A stretch of DNA of 47,671 nt from contig JANXLV010000264.1 in the NCBI GenBank assembly GCA_025355005.1, positions 1 through 47,671 on the forward strand, given 5' to 3'. A model generated the notes under the pieces. That model saw only the letters and a list, made by a program, of their open reading frames with translations. It made no database searches and was not told the origin of the DNA. Shown piece by piece: positions 24,065 to 33,409 of this stretch. The stretch comes from Myxococcales bacterium. GTDB taxonomy: Bacteria > Myxococcota_A > Polyangia > Polyangiales > Polyangiaceae. The translations under genes were made by a program, and so were the position numbers. How positions within the stretch are numbered: the first letter of the stretch is position 1; each line of letters starts with the position of its first letter.

Positions 24065-26833
24065 ATGGTCGACGCCCATCTTCCGCCTGAAGACGATCCT
24101 ATCGCGATGGCCGAGGCGCGCGTGGGCACCTCCTTGAACGCGAAGTGGACGCTCGAGCGGCTTCTCGGCGTTGGCGGCATGGGCGCGGTGTTCGCCGCAC
24201 GACACAGGAACGGAACGCGTGCGGCCGTGAAGCTCCTTCACGCGCAGTACGCGCGCGAGTCGAACATCCGCGAGCGATTCCTGCGTGAGGGGCGCATCGC
24301 GAACCGTGTTGACCACCCGGCGCGCGTCCCCGTGACCGACGACGACGTCAGCGACAAGGGCGAGCCGTTCCTCGTGATGGACCTGCTTCTTGGCGGAACC
24401 TTGAACGAGCTGCGTCGCCGCACGGATGGCATTCTGCCGCTGGAGGAGACGCTCCGCATCTTCGACATCGTGCTGGACCTCCTGGGCAAGTGCCACGCCG
24501 TGGGCATCGTCCATCGCGACATCAAGCCCGGCAACATCTTCATCACGAACGATGGCAGCGTGAAGGTGCTCGATTTCGGCGTCGCTCGGATGCGTGAGCC
24601 GGACTCGGGCGTGGAGGCGACGCGCCTGGGAATGGCGATCGGAACACCTTCGTACATCGCCCCCGAGCAAGCGCTCGGTCTTGGCGCGCAGGTCGACGGG
24701 CGCTCCGACATCTTCTCCGTTGGCGCGTGCATGTACGTCGCGCTCACGGGCAAGCGCCTGAATCAAGCGCGGACGGAGGCGGAGTCGTTCGTGATGGCAG
24801 CCACGCAGACGGCGCCATCCATCGCCAATCTCGCTCCGGATCTTCCGGCGGAGGTCGTGGCGTGTGTCGACCGTGCGCTCGCGTTCGAGCGCGAGAAGCG
24901 CTTCCAGGACGCAGCGTCGATGCGCAGCTCTGTCCTCGGTCTGCTCGCCGCCCTGCGCGCTGGTCAGCTGGTTCGTGCGGCGCCGAAGAAGGAAGGTGGG
25001 CTCCGCATCCGCGCGAACGACGCGCTCGACGAAAACGAGGAGCTCGAACCGGCCAAGAAGAAGGACGTCCAGACACAGCTCCAGGCCGTGTGGCAGCAGA
25101 TCGGGACGTGCTTGATGGACGTGCGCCAGTACGGATGGACGCATCCGCATGCGCAGCGCGCGCTCGACGCCGGCCTCCAGCAGATCGACGACGCGCTCGC
25201 CAAGAACCCACGCGCCGTCCGCTGGGACGTGGGCCCCGGTGCGTTTCTCTTCCAGGGCGTCCCGGTGTGGGCCCCTGATCGGATCCCGTTCGACCGGGTT
25301 CCGTATCAGCTGTTCGCGGACGGCGTCAGGCATATCCAGATCAAGGAAGGGTTCACGAAAGACGAGCTCCGCGACCTGCTCGGGATCTTCCTCCGCGATC
25401 TGGTCGATGGCGCTGGCTCGGAGGATGATGCGGTGACCGCGTTCTGGGACCGCCGCTTCGAGCACGTCGCCTACGTCGCGATCGACGCGTTCGCCGAGAC
25501 CGAGCACCAGATGAAGGAGAGCGCGGATCTTGCGAGGGAGCTCGCGGCGGCAGCACAGCTCGATCGTGACTGGCTCCATTCCTCGCTCGAGGGCCGCGCG
25601 ATGCGCCTGAACCTGACCGCGCAGCTGCGGCAGAGCGGAGAGGCTGCGGCTGCCCTGGCGCTGGATCCGATCCAGCGCGCCACCATGGGCGCGCAGCTGA
25701 ACGTGAGCGACGACAAATGGCTGGAGCGCTTCGTTGACGCGTTCGCCGACGGATGGATCGACGCGCGTGCACGTGGAGACCATGCGCTGCTCACGGACGT
25801 CATCCGCGAGTGGACGGCGGACGAGCTCCGGCTTTCCGCCGTGAAGGAGATCTTCGAGGTCTTCCACGCGATCAACCGCGCGCTCTCGCAGCGCGCACCG
25901 GCAGAGGCGGCGGAGCTCACGCGCTCTCTGTCGGAGGTGATGTTCCCGGCCAAGGTCCTGTCAGAGATCCTGGGAGTGATCGAGAAGGAGGGCCGCGACG
26001 CATCCGGCGCCGACGACGTCGCACCCGTCGTCGTTGCGGGCATCGAGCAGGCGCTCTTCGTGCTGGATTCCCCGGCGATGCTGGAGCTCGCCTGCGGGTG
26101 CTTCGGTGCAACGCGATCGGCGGACCTGCGCAAGGTGACGTTCGGCTACATCCGGCACTGGGCTCGCGGCAACGAAGCGCGGCTTGGCGCGGTGCTCGAG
26201 TCCGCACCCGCGGAGATCGGCCTCCACATCGTCGGCCTGCTCGCGTCGCTCCAGACAAAGGATGGCGCGCGCGCCATCGAGCACGCAGCGCGGAATCCGT
26301 CGCTCGTGGTGCGCATCGAGGGCCTCTCGAAGCTCTCGTCCGATCAAGACGATGAAGTGCGCGCGCAGGTGCGCAGGCTCCTCGAGGATCCCGTCGCCGC
26401 CGCGCGCATGGAGACCCTGGACGTCGTGGCGGAGCGTGGCCTGGTCGCGGCAGGCCCCGCGATCGTGCTGCAAATCCAGGCGCCCGCGTTCCATCTGCTC
26501 ACGACGGAGGAGCGGAAAAAGTGGCTCGATTGTCTGGTTGCGCTCAGCCCGCGGCGCGCGCTGACGGTATGCGTGGCGATCGTGAAGGAGCACCAGATTG
26601 TACCGACCGAGGCGGTGGAGGCGACGCGCGCGCTGGCCGCGGACGTCCTCGCCGGGTTGGCATCCAAGGAGGCGCTCGAGGCAGTCGTGGAGGCGTCGAA
26701 GAAGAGCTGGTGGAATACGGCGCCCGTTCGCGAGGCAGCCGAGCGCGCCGTCAGACACATCACCGCGCTCATCGCGAGCGGCGTCGAGGAGCCTGGACAG
26801 GGCCCGCGACGCAAGAAGGGGGATGGCCCGTGA
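24065..26833 (+). CDS. Hanks-type Ser/Thr kinase with long helical C-terminal region
   Basis: A 922-residue protein. The kinase domain (about 25-305) is intact: LLGVGGMGAVFAA Gly loop, Lys56 (AAVKLL), catalytic Asp152 (IVHRDIKPGNIF), Asp170 (VLDFGVAR), and GTPSYIAPEQ. There is no membrane span. The remaining about 600 residues are helical, with HEAT-like stretches near the end (SLVVRIEGLSKLSSDQDDEV, VAAARMETLDVVAERGLVA), and do not match a domain I can name. Its TGA overlaps the GTG of the next gene, a degenerate HD-GYP protein, so they are made together. A TTG at 24062 is a possible alternative start. Confidence 0.92.
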   Translation: MVDAHLPPEDDPIAMAEARVGTSLNAKWTLERLLGVGGMGAVFAARHRNGTRAAVKLLHAQYARESNIRERFLREGRIANRVDHPARVPVTDDDVSDKGEPFLVMDLLLGGTLNELRRRTDGILPLEETLRIFDIVLDLLGKCHAVGIVHRDIKPGNIFITNDGSVKVLDFGVARMREPDSGVEATRLGMAIGTPSYIAPEQALGLGAQVDGRSDIFSVGACMYVALTGKRLNQARTEAESFVMAATQTAPSIANLAPDLPAEVVACVDRALAFEREKRFQDAASMRSSVLGLLAALRAGQLVRAAPKKEGGLRIRANDALDENEELEPAKKKDVQTQLQAVWQQIGTCLMDVRQYGWTHPHAQRALDAGLQQIDDALAKNPRAVRWDVGPGAFLFQGVPVWAPDRIPFDRVPYQLFADGVRHIQIKEGFTKDELRDLLGIFLRDLVDGAGSEDDAVTAFWDRRFEHVAYVAIDAFAETEHQMKESADLARELAAAAQLDRDWLHSSLEGRAMRLNLTAQLRQSGEAAAALALDPIQRATMGAQLNVSDDKWLERFVDAFADGWIDARARGDHALLTDVIREWTADELRLSAVKEIFEVFHAINRALSQRAPAEAAELTRSLSEVMFPAKVLSEILGVIEKEGRDASGADDVAPVVVAGIEQALFVLDSPAMLELACGCFGATRSADLRKVTFGYIRHWARGNEARLGAVLESAPAEIGLHIVGLLASLQTKDGARAIEHAARNPSLVVRIEGLSKLSSDQDDEVRAQVRRLLEDPVAAARMETLDVVAERGLVAAGPAIVLQIQAPAFHLLTTEERKKWLDCLVALSPRRALTVCVAIVKEHQIVPTEAVEATRALAADVLAGLASKEALEAVVEASKKSWWNTAPVREAAERAVRHITALIASGVEEPGQGPRRKKGDGP

Positions 26834-29172
26834 CCCAGCGCGGCGGTGGCGGTCCGGCCAAGGACGGCGTCGTGCTCCACGAGCTCGCCGCCGCGGTGGT
26901 CCATGGCGTCTACCGACTCGTGAAGGCGTGTCAGTTCCATGCCGACGTCACCAACGACGTCATCACGTCACTCACGGTCGCGGCAACGGCGGGCGTGCAC
27001 GACTACTGCGCGCGCGCAGAGACGGAGACAGTGGCGCTCTCGTTCCTGGGCGACGCGATCTTCGTGAATCGTCAGATCCTGAAGGTGTCGCGCGACATGC
27101 ACGCCCTCGCCGCGGAGCTGGGCGCGTTCCTCCAGACGTGCGACGTGACGGAGCTCACCTTCGCGGCGACGGTGACGCGACCGACAATGGCCACGTTCGC
27201 GAAGCTCCTCGCCGACGTTCAGAGGGACCGCTCACTGTCGGCGCGGCTCACCGGCGGAGGCATGCCCGGGATCACCGCCGGCAAGGCGAAATTCGCTGCA
27301 GGTGGAAGCCAGACAGACGAGTCGCCGGCGCAACGGGTCTCGCGCACGTACGCCACGTCGGTGCTGACCGTCCGGGGCGTGCTGGCCGACGTACGAGCCG
27401 GCAAGTTCGAGCTCCCGAAGAAGATAAAGCGCGTCGCGCAGCAGGTCGTCGCGCGCGCGGATGACGACGCGCGCCTGCTGGTGGCGCTCGCGGCGAACGG
27501 TAGCGGCAGTCTCGATGCTGCGACGATCGCCGTGGGCAGCGCGATCCTTGCGGTGGCCATGACCAGACAGCTCACGTCGGAGCGCGGAATCCTGGTGAAC
27601 GCGGCCATGACTGCGCTCCTCTACGACGCGGGTCGCGTGGGGCTCGACGGAAGCGGAGGCGGCTCGCCCCGGACTCTCAACGACGACGAGCTCGACGCCG
27701 CCCCGGCGCACACGGTGGTCGCCCTCACCGCGCTCGGCCGCATGCACGCGCCTGCACGCGCGCGGACGAGCCTGCTCTACGAGGCCTGGTGGATGCGCCG
27801 TACACACCGGCTCGGGCCGCTGTACAAGGGCCGTCGTCCGCCGTCGCTGCTCGCGCGCATCATTCACGTCGCGCGTGCGTTTGCCGAGCTCCGCGGCGCC
27901 GGCGCGGAGGGCGGCCTGAGCATCGACGACGCGATCCAGATGCTCACGCAGCGTGCTGTCGACGGCACCGACCGCGCGATCGTGAAGCTCTTCATCGGCG
28001 CGCTGGGGATCTATCCCGCGGGCACCATGGTGACTCTCAACACGGGAGAGCTCGGCGTCGTGCTGACCACACCGGCGGACCCGCTCGACTACGTCAGACC
28101 GAGCGTGAAGATCTTGTACGATGCCGACGCGAGCCTGCTGGAGCCGCCGCTCGACGTCGACCTGGCGGCGCCTTCCCCAGGCCAGCCACTTCGTTTCGTC
28201 GCTTCGGCGGTGGACGCCGACGAGCAGCAGACGAAGGCGATGCGCAGCTACGTGACCGCGGCGATGGCCGCGAAACGCCGCGATGGGATCGCGCCTGGCG
28301 CAAGCGCCCCGCTGCCGCGTGCCGTCGTCATGCCGGCGCCCATCGCGACGATCGGACCGATCGGACCACTTACCGCCAAACGAGTCTCGGGGGAGCTCCC
28401 GATCACGGTGCGCCCGGCAGCAGAGCCCACCCTGGAGAGCGGTGGCCTGGACCTCAGCGATCTGCTGGGGCGATCGGTGAGCTCTCCCGTCGCTCTCGCC
28501 ATCAGTGAAGCGCCGCTGGTCACCACGAAGCCGCCTGCCCGCGACGACCTGATCAGCACGTCGCCGCCGCTCGTGGAGGTGATCAGCACGTCGCCGCCGC
28601 TCGTGGATCTGATCAGCGCGTCACCGCCAGTGCTGGAGCCAATCGAGAGCTCGCTTCCACCACTGCTGGAGCCCATCATCAGCACCAAGCCGCCCGCCAC
28701 GCCGAAGCCTCCCGAGCCCGCGCCCGCAAGACGACGCGATCCGCGGAACGACACGGCGCCACCGGCGGGCCTGGTGGAGGAGGTGCTCCGTCCCGTCCCG
28801 GTGATAAGGCGGCTGGTGCCGCTCAACATCCCTCTTCCGGATTCAGCACCACTGAAGGTGCCAGCGACGTCGACCCCGCCGACGCCAAGGAGTGCGCCGA
28901 CACCCGCGAGCCCGCCGCCCGCCGTGGTCGCCGAGAGCTGGGAGGACTTCGATCTCGGCCCCCCGCGTGATCCGATCCTGACCGATCCTGCGCCGCCCCC
29001 TGTCATGGAAGTAGAAGCGTCGCAGCCGCCGCCCGTAGCGCGGCCAGAGGCGCCGCCCGACCCGACCCGTGCGCCGTCTTTCGGGCCGGAGGAGGGCGTG
29101 GACGCATTCCTGAACGACGCGCTTCGTGAGCTGAGTCAGCCGCCGCCGCCGAAGGATCCAAAGAAGGGCTAA
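26830..29172 (+). CDS. Degenerate HD-GYP-like protein coupled to the kinase
   Basis: A 780-residue protein with GTG start overlapping the kinase stop. Residues about 190-420 follow the HD-GYP layout: LLYDAGRVGL (265-266 Tyr-Asp where His-Asp is expected), APAHTVVALTALGRM, EAWWMRRTHRLGPLYKG in place of the HHE...GYP segment, LLARIIHVARAFAEL, and the typical closing LFIGALGIYPAGTMVTLN. The metal-binding His residues and the GYP are lost, so c-di-GMP hydrolysis is unlikely; a binding or scaffold role is possible. The C-terminal 340 residues are Pro-rich with repeated ISTSPPLV blocks that look like kinase targets. Confidence 0.8.
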   Translation: MTQRGGGGPAKDGVVLHELAAAVVHGVYRLVKACQFHADVTNDVITSLTVAATAGVHDYCARAETETVALSFLGDAIFVNRQILKVSRDMHALAAELGAFLQTCDVTELTFAATVTRPTMATFAKLLADVQRDRSLSARLTGGGMPGITAGKAKFAAGGSQTDESPAQRVSRTYATSVLTVRGVLADVRAGKFELPKKIKRVAQQVVARADDDARLLVALAANGSGSLDAATIAVGSAILAVAMTRQLTSERGILVNAAMTALLYDAGRVGLDGSGGGSPRTLNDDELDAAPAHTVVALTALGRMHAPARARTSLLYEAWWMRRTHRLGPLYKGRRPPSLLARIIHVARAFAELRGAGAEGGLSIDDAIQMLTQRAVDGTDRAIVKLFIGALGIYPAGTMVTLNTGELGVVLTTPADPLDYVRPSVKILYDADASLLEPPLDVDLAAPSPGQPLRFVASAVDADEQQTKAMRSYVTAAMAAKRRDGIAPGASAPLPRAVVMPAPIATIGPIGPLTAKRVSGELPITVRPAAEPTLESGGLDLSDLLGRSVSSPVALAISEAPLVTTKPPARDDLISTSPPLVEVISTSPPLVDLISASPPVLEPIESSLPPLLEPIISTKPPATPKPPEPAPARRRDPRNDTAPPAGLVEEVLRPVPVIRRLVPLNIPLPDSAPLKVPATSTPPTPRSAPTPASPPPAVVAESWEDFDLGPPRDPILTDPAPPPVMEVEASQPPPVARPEAPPDPTRAPSFGPEEGVDAFLNDALRELSQPPPPKDPKKG
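28548..28690 (+). repeat. About five copies of a 30-bp-type in-frame repeat
   Basis: Tandem copies encode LISTSPPLVEV, VISTSPPLVDL, LISASPPVLEP, IESSLPPLLEP and IISTKPPA in the Pro-rich tail of the HD-GYP-like protein. The first two copies are almost identical in DNA; later ones have diverged. Confidence 0.75.
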
Positions 29173-29203
29173 TCTGGCGCTACAATGGCGTCGTGGGTCC
29201 CAC

Positions 29204-30574
29204 GTGAGAGCGGCTGATCTCGAAGAGCTCGCGCGAGAGCGCATCGGGCAGACCGTGGGCGGCAAGTGGACGCTCGAGTCACTCATCGGCGTGGGCGGGG
29301 TCGCCGCGGTCTACGCCGCGCGCCACAAGAACGGCAACAGGGTCGCCATCAAGATCCTGCACGAGCGCTTCCATCGCGAGAAGACCATCCGTCAGCGATT
29401 CCTCCGCGAGGCGCGCATCGCCAATCAGGTCGACCACCCCGCCGTCGTGCGCTTCCAGGACGACGGCCTCACCGACGACGACGCGCCGTTCCTGGTGACC
29501 GAGCTGCTCTCCGGAAAGAACCTCGAGGACGCGCGGCAGGCGGAGGGCGGGACGTTGCCGCTCGAAGAGGTGAAGCGCATCGGTTCTCTCGTACTCTCCG
29601 TGCTCGAGATCGCGCACGCCGCTGGCGTCATCCATCGCGACCTGAAGCCAGCGAACCTTTTCCGCAAGGACGACGGCACGCTCTACGTCCTGGATTTCGG
29701 CCTCGCGCGCGCGCTGGAGGACACGGACGACGGCGGCGGCTCCAACGCGTCGGCGCTCACGTCCGCGGACTCGTTGCTCGGCACCGTGGGCTACATGGCG
29801 CCGGAGCAGGCGCAGGGGCGCTGGGATCTCGTCGGCCCTCAGACGGATCTCTGGGCCGTGGGCGCCACGCTGGTCAAGCTCGCGACGGGCCTCGACATCC
29901 ACGAGTCGCAAACGGCGCAAGGTCGCCTCGTCCTCGCAGCCACGAAGCCGGCGCAGAAGGTGAGAGAGCGGGCGCCCCAGGTGCCGCAGGACTTCGCCGA
30001 CGCGCTCGACAAGTCGCTCGCGTTCTCGCAGAAGGATCGGTTCTCGTCGGCGCGCATCTTCCGTCACGCGCTCACGGGCACGCTGTCCTCGCGCGGGTCG
30101 ATCTCACCCGAGGCCGGACCCTCGCCGGGCGGACCGGTGGACGCGACGTCGCAAGAACGGCCTCGTCGCTCCATTCTCGGCGTGCTGCTCGTGCTCGCGG
30201 TCATGGCCGTCGCGGTGGGCGCTTTCGTGAAGCTCGTGAATCCCAGCATCACCACAGACCAGCCCAGCACCACCGGCGCGATCGGCTCGCTGCCAAGCAC
30301 CACTGCACCACAGCCGCCAGCGACCAGCGCTGTGGGGTTCGGTTCAACCACTCCGTCCGCATCGATCCCGAGCGGCGCGAGCAGCGCGCCCACGCAGGGC
30401 AGCACGCAGAGCGCGAGCACGTTGCCAGGCGGGCGGCCGCTACAGAGGGTCCCGCCAGGTGCGGGCGCGGGGAGCGTGACAGCTTCTTCATCGTCCGCGC
30501 CCTCGGCTCAGGGCGGCAATGCAGCGCATCCACCGGGCAGCGCGAGCGCCGATCCACTGGACAAGCGACGCTAG
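29204..30574 (+). CDS. Membrane-anchored Hanks-type Ser/Thr kinase
   Basis: A 456-residue kinase with GTG start at 29204. The kinase domain (about 20-285) has Lys50 (VAIKIL), Asp146 (VIHRDLKPANLF), Asp164 (VLDFGLAR) and GTVGYMAPEQ. The glycine loop reads GVGGVAAV, with Ala for the third Gly. One membrane span (ILGVLLVLAVMAVAVGAFV, about 325-345) places the kinase in the cytoplasm and the Ser/Thr/Pro-rich C-terminal 110 residues outside. The kinase domain closely resembles that of the 24065 gene, suggesting duplication. It follows the HD-GYP-like gene by 31 bp and probably belongs to the same operon. Confidence 0.92.
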   Translation: MRAADLEELARERIGQTVGGKWTLESLIGVGGVAAVYAARHKNGNRVAIKILHERFHREKTIRQRFLREARIANQVDHPAVVRFQDDGLTDDDAPFLVTELLSGKNLEDARQAEGGTLPLEEVKRIGSLVLSVLEIAHAAGVIHRDLKPANLFRKDDGTLYVLDFGLARALEDTDDGGGSNASALTSADSLLGTVGYMAPEQAQGRWDLVGPQTDLWAVGATLVKLATGLDIHESQTAQGRLVLAATKPAQKVRERAPQVPQDFADALDKSLAFSQKDRFSSARIFRHALTGTLSSRGSISPEAGPSPGGPVDATSQERPRRSILGVLLVLAVMAVAVGAFVKLVNPSITTDQPSTTGAIGSLPSTTAPQPPATSAVGFGSTTPSASIPSGASSAPTQGSTQSASTLPGGRPLQRVPPGAGAGSVTASSSSAPSAQGGNAAHPPGSASADPLDKRR

Positions 30575-30621
30575 AAAAGACTCTCCCCACAAGGGCCGAT
30601 CCGTGGGTAAAGTGCCGGCCC

Positions 30622-31326
30622 ATGAAGACCGCCAGCACAACGACTGCCTACCTTCTTCGTCGCGTCCTTCCGGTGGGCGCCGCTCTCTTGTGTGCTGGCT
30701 GTCTGGTCGCTGGGTGCGATGACGACAGCAAGCCGGCGAACGAATCCACCATCGACCTGTCGAAGCTCCAGTTCGATCTGAGCGGCGTCGTCAGCGGCAT
30801 CAACGACACTCACTGCCAGGGCGGCGACGCCGGCGTGAAGCGCCAGACCGTGAACTTCCCCGGGTGCGGACTGGGCGAGGGCGGCAGCGTCGCCACGAAG
30901 GCAGGCACCGATGGCGGCGCGGCTGGTGACGACACTGCGGCGGTGCTCTACAACAACATCGGATACGACGACGACTGCAAGTATGCCGTGACGTGGGAAG
31001 CCTCCAAGATCGCGCAGAAGAAGGACGTCTACTTCCAGGTCACTGCAAGCCTCTTGACCAACGGCCACGCTCTCTCCGGCGCCGCGCCGTACGTGGAGGG
31101 GTTCCTCGATCCGACCCACCCGGCCCTCGACGGCTCGCAGAAGCCCACGTCCGTGGAAGTGACGCCCGGCACCTACGTGATGGGGCCCTACCAGTTCGAC
31201 GCCGCGGGCATCTGGACGGCGCGCTTCCACTTCTTTGCAAACTGCAGCGATGCTGTGGATTCGCCTCACGGTCACGCCGCGTTCTTCGTCGCGGTGCCCG
31301 CCACCGCGAGCGCCGGCGACCAGTAG
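30622..31326 (+). CDS. Lipoprotein of unknown function
   Basis: A 234-residue lipoprotein. The signal peptide MKTASTTTAYLLRRVLPVGA ends in lipobox GCLVAGC followed by Asp-Asp-Asp. The mature domain has an Asp/Gly-rich loop (GYDDDCKYAV) and hydrophobic beta strands (KDVYFQVTAS, GIWTARFHFFANC) consistent with a small beta sandwich. A few cysteines may pair. No known domain is recognised. It stands 47 bp downstream of the kinase gene on the same strand. Confidence 0.8.
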   Translation: MKTASTTTAYLLRRVLPVGAALLCAGCLVAGCDDDSKPANESTIDLSKLQFDLSGVVSGINDTHCQGGDAGVKRQTVNFPGCGLGEGGSVATKAGTDGGAAGDDTAAVLYNNIGYDDDCKYAVTWEASKIAQKKDVYFQVTASLLTNGHALSGAAPYVEGFLDPTHPALDGSQKPTSVEVTPGTYVMGPYQFDAAGIWTARFHFFANCSDAVDSPHGHAAFFVAVPATASAGDQ

Positions 31327-31374
31327 CGAATAAACCGCTGGCGGGGAACCGGATCAGCTGGGACCATTGAGTAG

Positions 31375-32238
31375 ATGCTCCCGCGCCGGACGATCTTCTT
31401 TGCGAGCGCGGCGCTCACGCTCGCGGGCGTGTCGGTCGCGTGCGGCCTGTCGACCATCGGCACGGGTGATCCCTTCTACGGCTCGTTCGATGGCGCGGTC
31501 GATCACACCAGCGCGGATTCAGCGGAAGGCGACAGCGACGGCGCCGATGGAGCCTCCGTGCTGCCGACCGACGGCGCGTCGGATGCGGATGCGACGCTCG
31601 ACGCGGGCACCGGCGCAGACGCCCCGGACGGCACGCCCATCTGCTCCGCTGCTTGCGTCGCTGCGGGCGGCACCTGCACTGGCAGTGTATGCACGATCGA
31701 CTGCACCAACTCGACGGTCGGCGGTTGCGCGACTCCCACGTGTCCGCCTGGGCACAGCTGCATCATCAAGTGTGGAGGCGGCGACTGCCACGGCGCCGTG
31801 AGCTGCGCGAACGCGGTGGCGTGCGACATCCAGTGCACCGGTGGCGACTCGTGTCAGGGCGGCGTCGTGTGCGGCGGCGCGCTGTGCAGCGTGGACTGCG
31901 CCGGCGGCGGCTCATGTCACTCGGACATCACGTGCAACGCAGCGCGCTGCAACATCAACTGCTCGTCGGGCGACACGTGCACCAAGAACGTCACTTGCTC
32001 CGCCGCGATCGGCTGCTCGATTTCGTGCTCCAACAGCGCCGTTTGCAAGAACCTCGAGCTCGGCGCACCGGACGCGGCGGTCTCCTGCGGCGGCAACGAC
32101 TGCCAGAACGTGAGCTGCTACGCGGATGGCGGGCAGTGCAGGCTCGGCTGCGCCGGCAGCTCGTGCGCGGGAAAAATCTGCTGCTCCGGCAAATGCAGCG
32201 GCACCAACAACGGCAACGGCGCGGACACCTGCCCCTGA
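31375..32238 (+). CDS. Cys-rich repeat lipoprotein
   Basis: A 287-residue lipoprotein with signal peptide MLPRRTIFFASAALTLAGVSVAC (lipobox SVAC). After an Asp/Ala/Gly spacer, residues about 90-285 hold some 36 cysteines in a regular pattern, C-x-I-x-C-x-G-G-D-x-C-x-x-x-V-x-C (for example CDIQCTGGDSCQGGVVC, CNINCSSGDTCTKNVTC), about six imperfect repeats. This would form a disulphide-braced solenoid or beta-helix-like surface structure, of a type frequent in Polyangiales. Ligand unknown. Confidence 0.82.
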   Translation: MLPRRTIFFASAALTLAGVSVACGLSTIGTGDPFYGSFDGAVDHTSADSAEGDSDGADGASVLPTDGASDADATLDAGTGADAPDGTPICSAACVAAGGTCTGSVCTIDCTNSTVGGCATPTCPPGHSCIIKCGGGDCHGAVSCANAVACDIQCTGGDSCQGGVVCGGALCSVDCAGGGSCHSDITCNAARCNINCSSGDTCTKNVTCSAAIGCSISCSNSAVCKNLELGAPDAAVSCGGNDCQNVSCYADGGQCRLGCAGSSCAGKICCSGKCSGTNNGNGADTCP

Positions 32239-32299
32239 TCCGTCGCGCCGGCGAGCCCCTCGCATTCGAGCGCGAAGGGCCCCGCCGCGCAGCGCGGTC

Positions 32300-32800
32300 T
32301 CACTGGCCGCAGACGGTCTTCTTGCGGGCTTCGTACTGCGTTCGGCCCTCGTTGAAGTACTTCTCGTCCGTCTCGTTCTGTGTGCCGACGAGCTGGCTGT
32401 CGGTCGCGACCGTGCGGCCCTGGCTGTCCTGGACGCGGCCCGTCTCCACCTTCTGCATGCCCTCTTCGCGGACGCGGACGCGGAACTTCGCCTTCTGTCC
32501 GTCCTTCACGACGAGGATCTTCTCGAGCTCCTTCTGCGTGCCGTAGCCCTCGACCTGCTTGAACTCGGTCTCGAGCGTGTCCGAGTCCTGGTTCTTCACG
32601 GAGTAACCCGCGAGCACGAGGTTCTTCTTGATGCTCGCGAGGTCGCCCGAGCCGCACGTGGTGAGGTCGGCGACCTGCGTGTCCGGCATCGGCGTGCGCG
32701 CGAGGCCCGGGAAGAAGGCCGCGCAGCCGGTCGCCGCAGACGGTGCAGTGATGGCAAAGAGGGCGGTGGCTGCGGCGAGGAGGATGTTCTTCGTGGACAT
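32300..32800 (-). CDS. Small exported protein, probable lipoprotein
   Basis: A 166-residue protein starting MSTKNILLAAATALFAITAP, with a signal peptide and a possible weak lipobox (AATGC). The mature part has alternating charged strands (KKNLVLAGYSVKNQDSDTLE, KAKFRVRVREEGMQKVET) and a C-terminal CGQ. No family is recognised. The start at 32800 is used because the upstream in-frame extension is Arg-rich and lacks signal-peptide character. Confidence 0.72.
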   Translation of the reverse strand: MSTKNILLAAATALFAITAPSAATGCAAFFPGLARTPMPDTQVADLTTCGSGDLASIKKNLVLAGYSVKNQDSDTLETEFKQVEGYGTQKELEKILVVKDGQKAKFRVRVREEGMQKVETGRVQDSQGRTVATDSQLVGTQNETDEKYFNEGRTQYEARKKTVCGQ

Positions 32801-32963
32801 GATCAGTGCTCCGGATGATGACGAATTGCGTCCTCGCGTTCTTGCGAGGCGGCGTCGTGCGGTCGCCTCCAGCAATGCGCGGGCCATCGCGAAAACCTGA
32901 AAATTCCGCTGCGGGCGCGTATTTGGGCCGTCGCTCCGGAACCATTTTTCGCGGGCCGCGAGG

Positions 32964-32988
32964 CGCCCGGAAACGAATTTCCGGGCTA
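32964..32988 (-). terminator. Strong hairpin at the 3' end of the 32986 gene
   Basis: CCCGGAAA (32966-32973) and TTTCCGGG (32978-32985) with loop CGAA form a perfect stem, extended by one G-C pair. It starts at the last base of the minus-strand stop codon. No T run follows, so it may stabilise the 3' end or act with Rho rather than as a classic intrinsic terminator. Confidence 0.45.
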
Positions 32989-33408
32989 CTTCTTCCCGAG
33001 CCTTTTCTTCAGCGCGGCGAGGTCGTCGTCAACGGCCTTCTCGAGATCGGCTTCCTTCTGCGCGCGGTCCTTCACGAACTTGTCGTAGTCGCGCGTGAGG
33101 GGCTCCTTGGGCTTCGGCGGAGCATCGCTCTTGCTCTTGCTGCTCTTGCTCTCGCTGCTCTTGTTCTTGCTGCTCTTGCTCCTGTTGCCGGGCTCGGAGC
33201 TTTCTGGGGCCTCGTCGTCGTCCGCTTTTTTGTCGGAGTCGGGGCCGAAGATCGCGTTCTCGATCGACTTGCCCATGCTGTCGAGCGCATTCTTCGCCGT
33301 GTCCTTCGTCTTCTGGAGCGCCATGTCTGCGGCGCGCTCCATGGCCTTCTTCTCGAGCTCGGCCTTCTTCTTCTCGGCGCGGTCCTTCAGCTTGTCCCAG
33401 AGTCCCAT
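32986..33408 (-). CDS. Small charged Lys/Ser-rich protein
   Basis: A 140-residue soluble, strongly charged protein starting MGLWDKLKDRAEKKKAELEK. The first 70 residues form a predicted coiled helix; the middle is a Ser/Lys low-complexity run (about 90-110); the end is a second charged helix (KFVKDRAQKEADLEKAVDDD). No domain is recognised. It starts one base after the stop of the PEGA/TPR-like gene, so the two are in one operon. It may be cytoplasmic, since no signal peptide is seen. Confidence 0.7.
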   Translation of the reverse strand: MGLWDKLKDRAEKKKAELEKKAMERAADMALQKTKDTAKNALDSMGKSIENAIFGPDSDKKADDDEAPESSEPGNRSKSSKNKSSESKSSKSKSDAPPKPKEPLTRDYDKFVKDRAQKEADLEKAVDDDLAALKKRLGKK

Positions 33409-33409
33409 G

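Noticed and set aside
29266..30600. Second long plus frame inside the kinase gene, running into the 30622 lipoprotein
   Set aside because: Arg/Gly-rich out-of-frame shadow of the kinase; only the part from 30622 (signal peptide, lipobox) is real.
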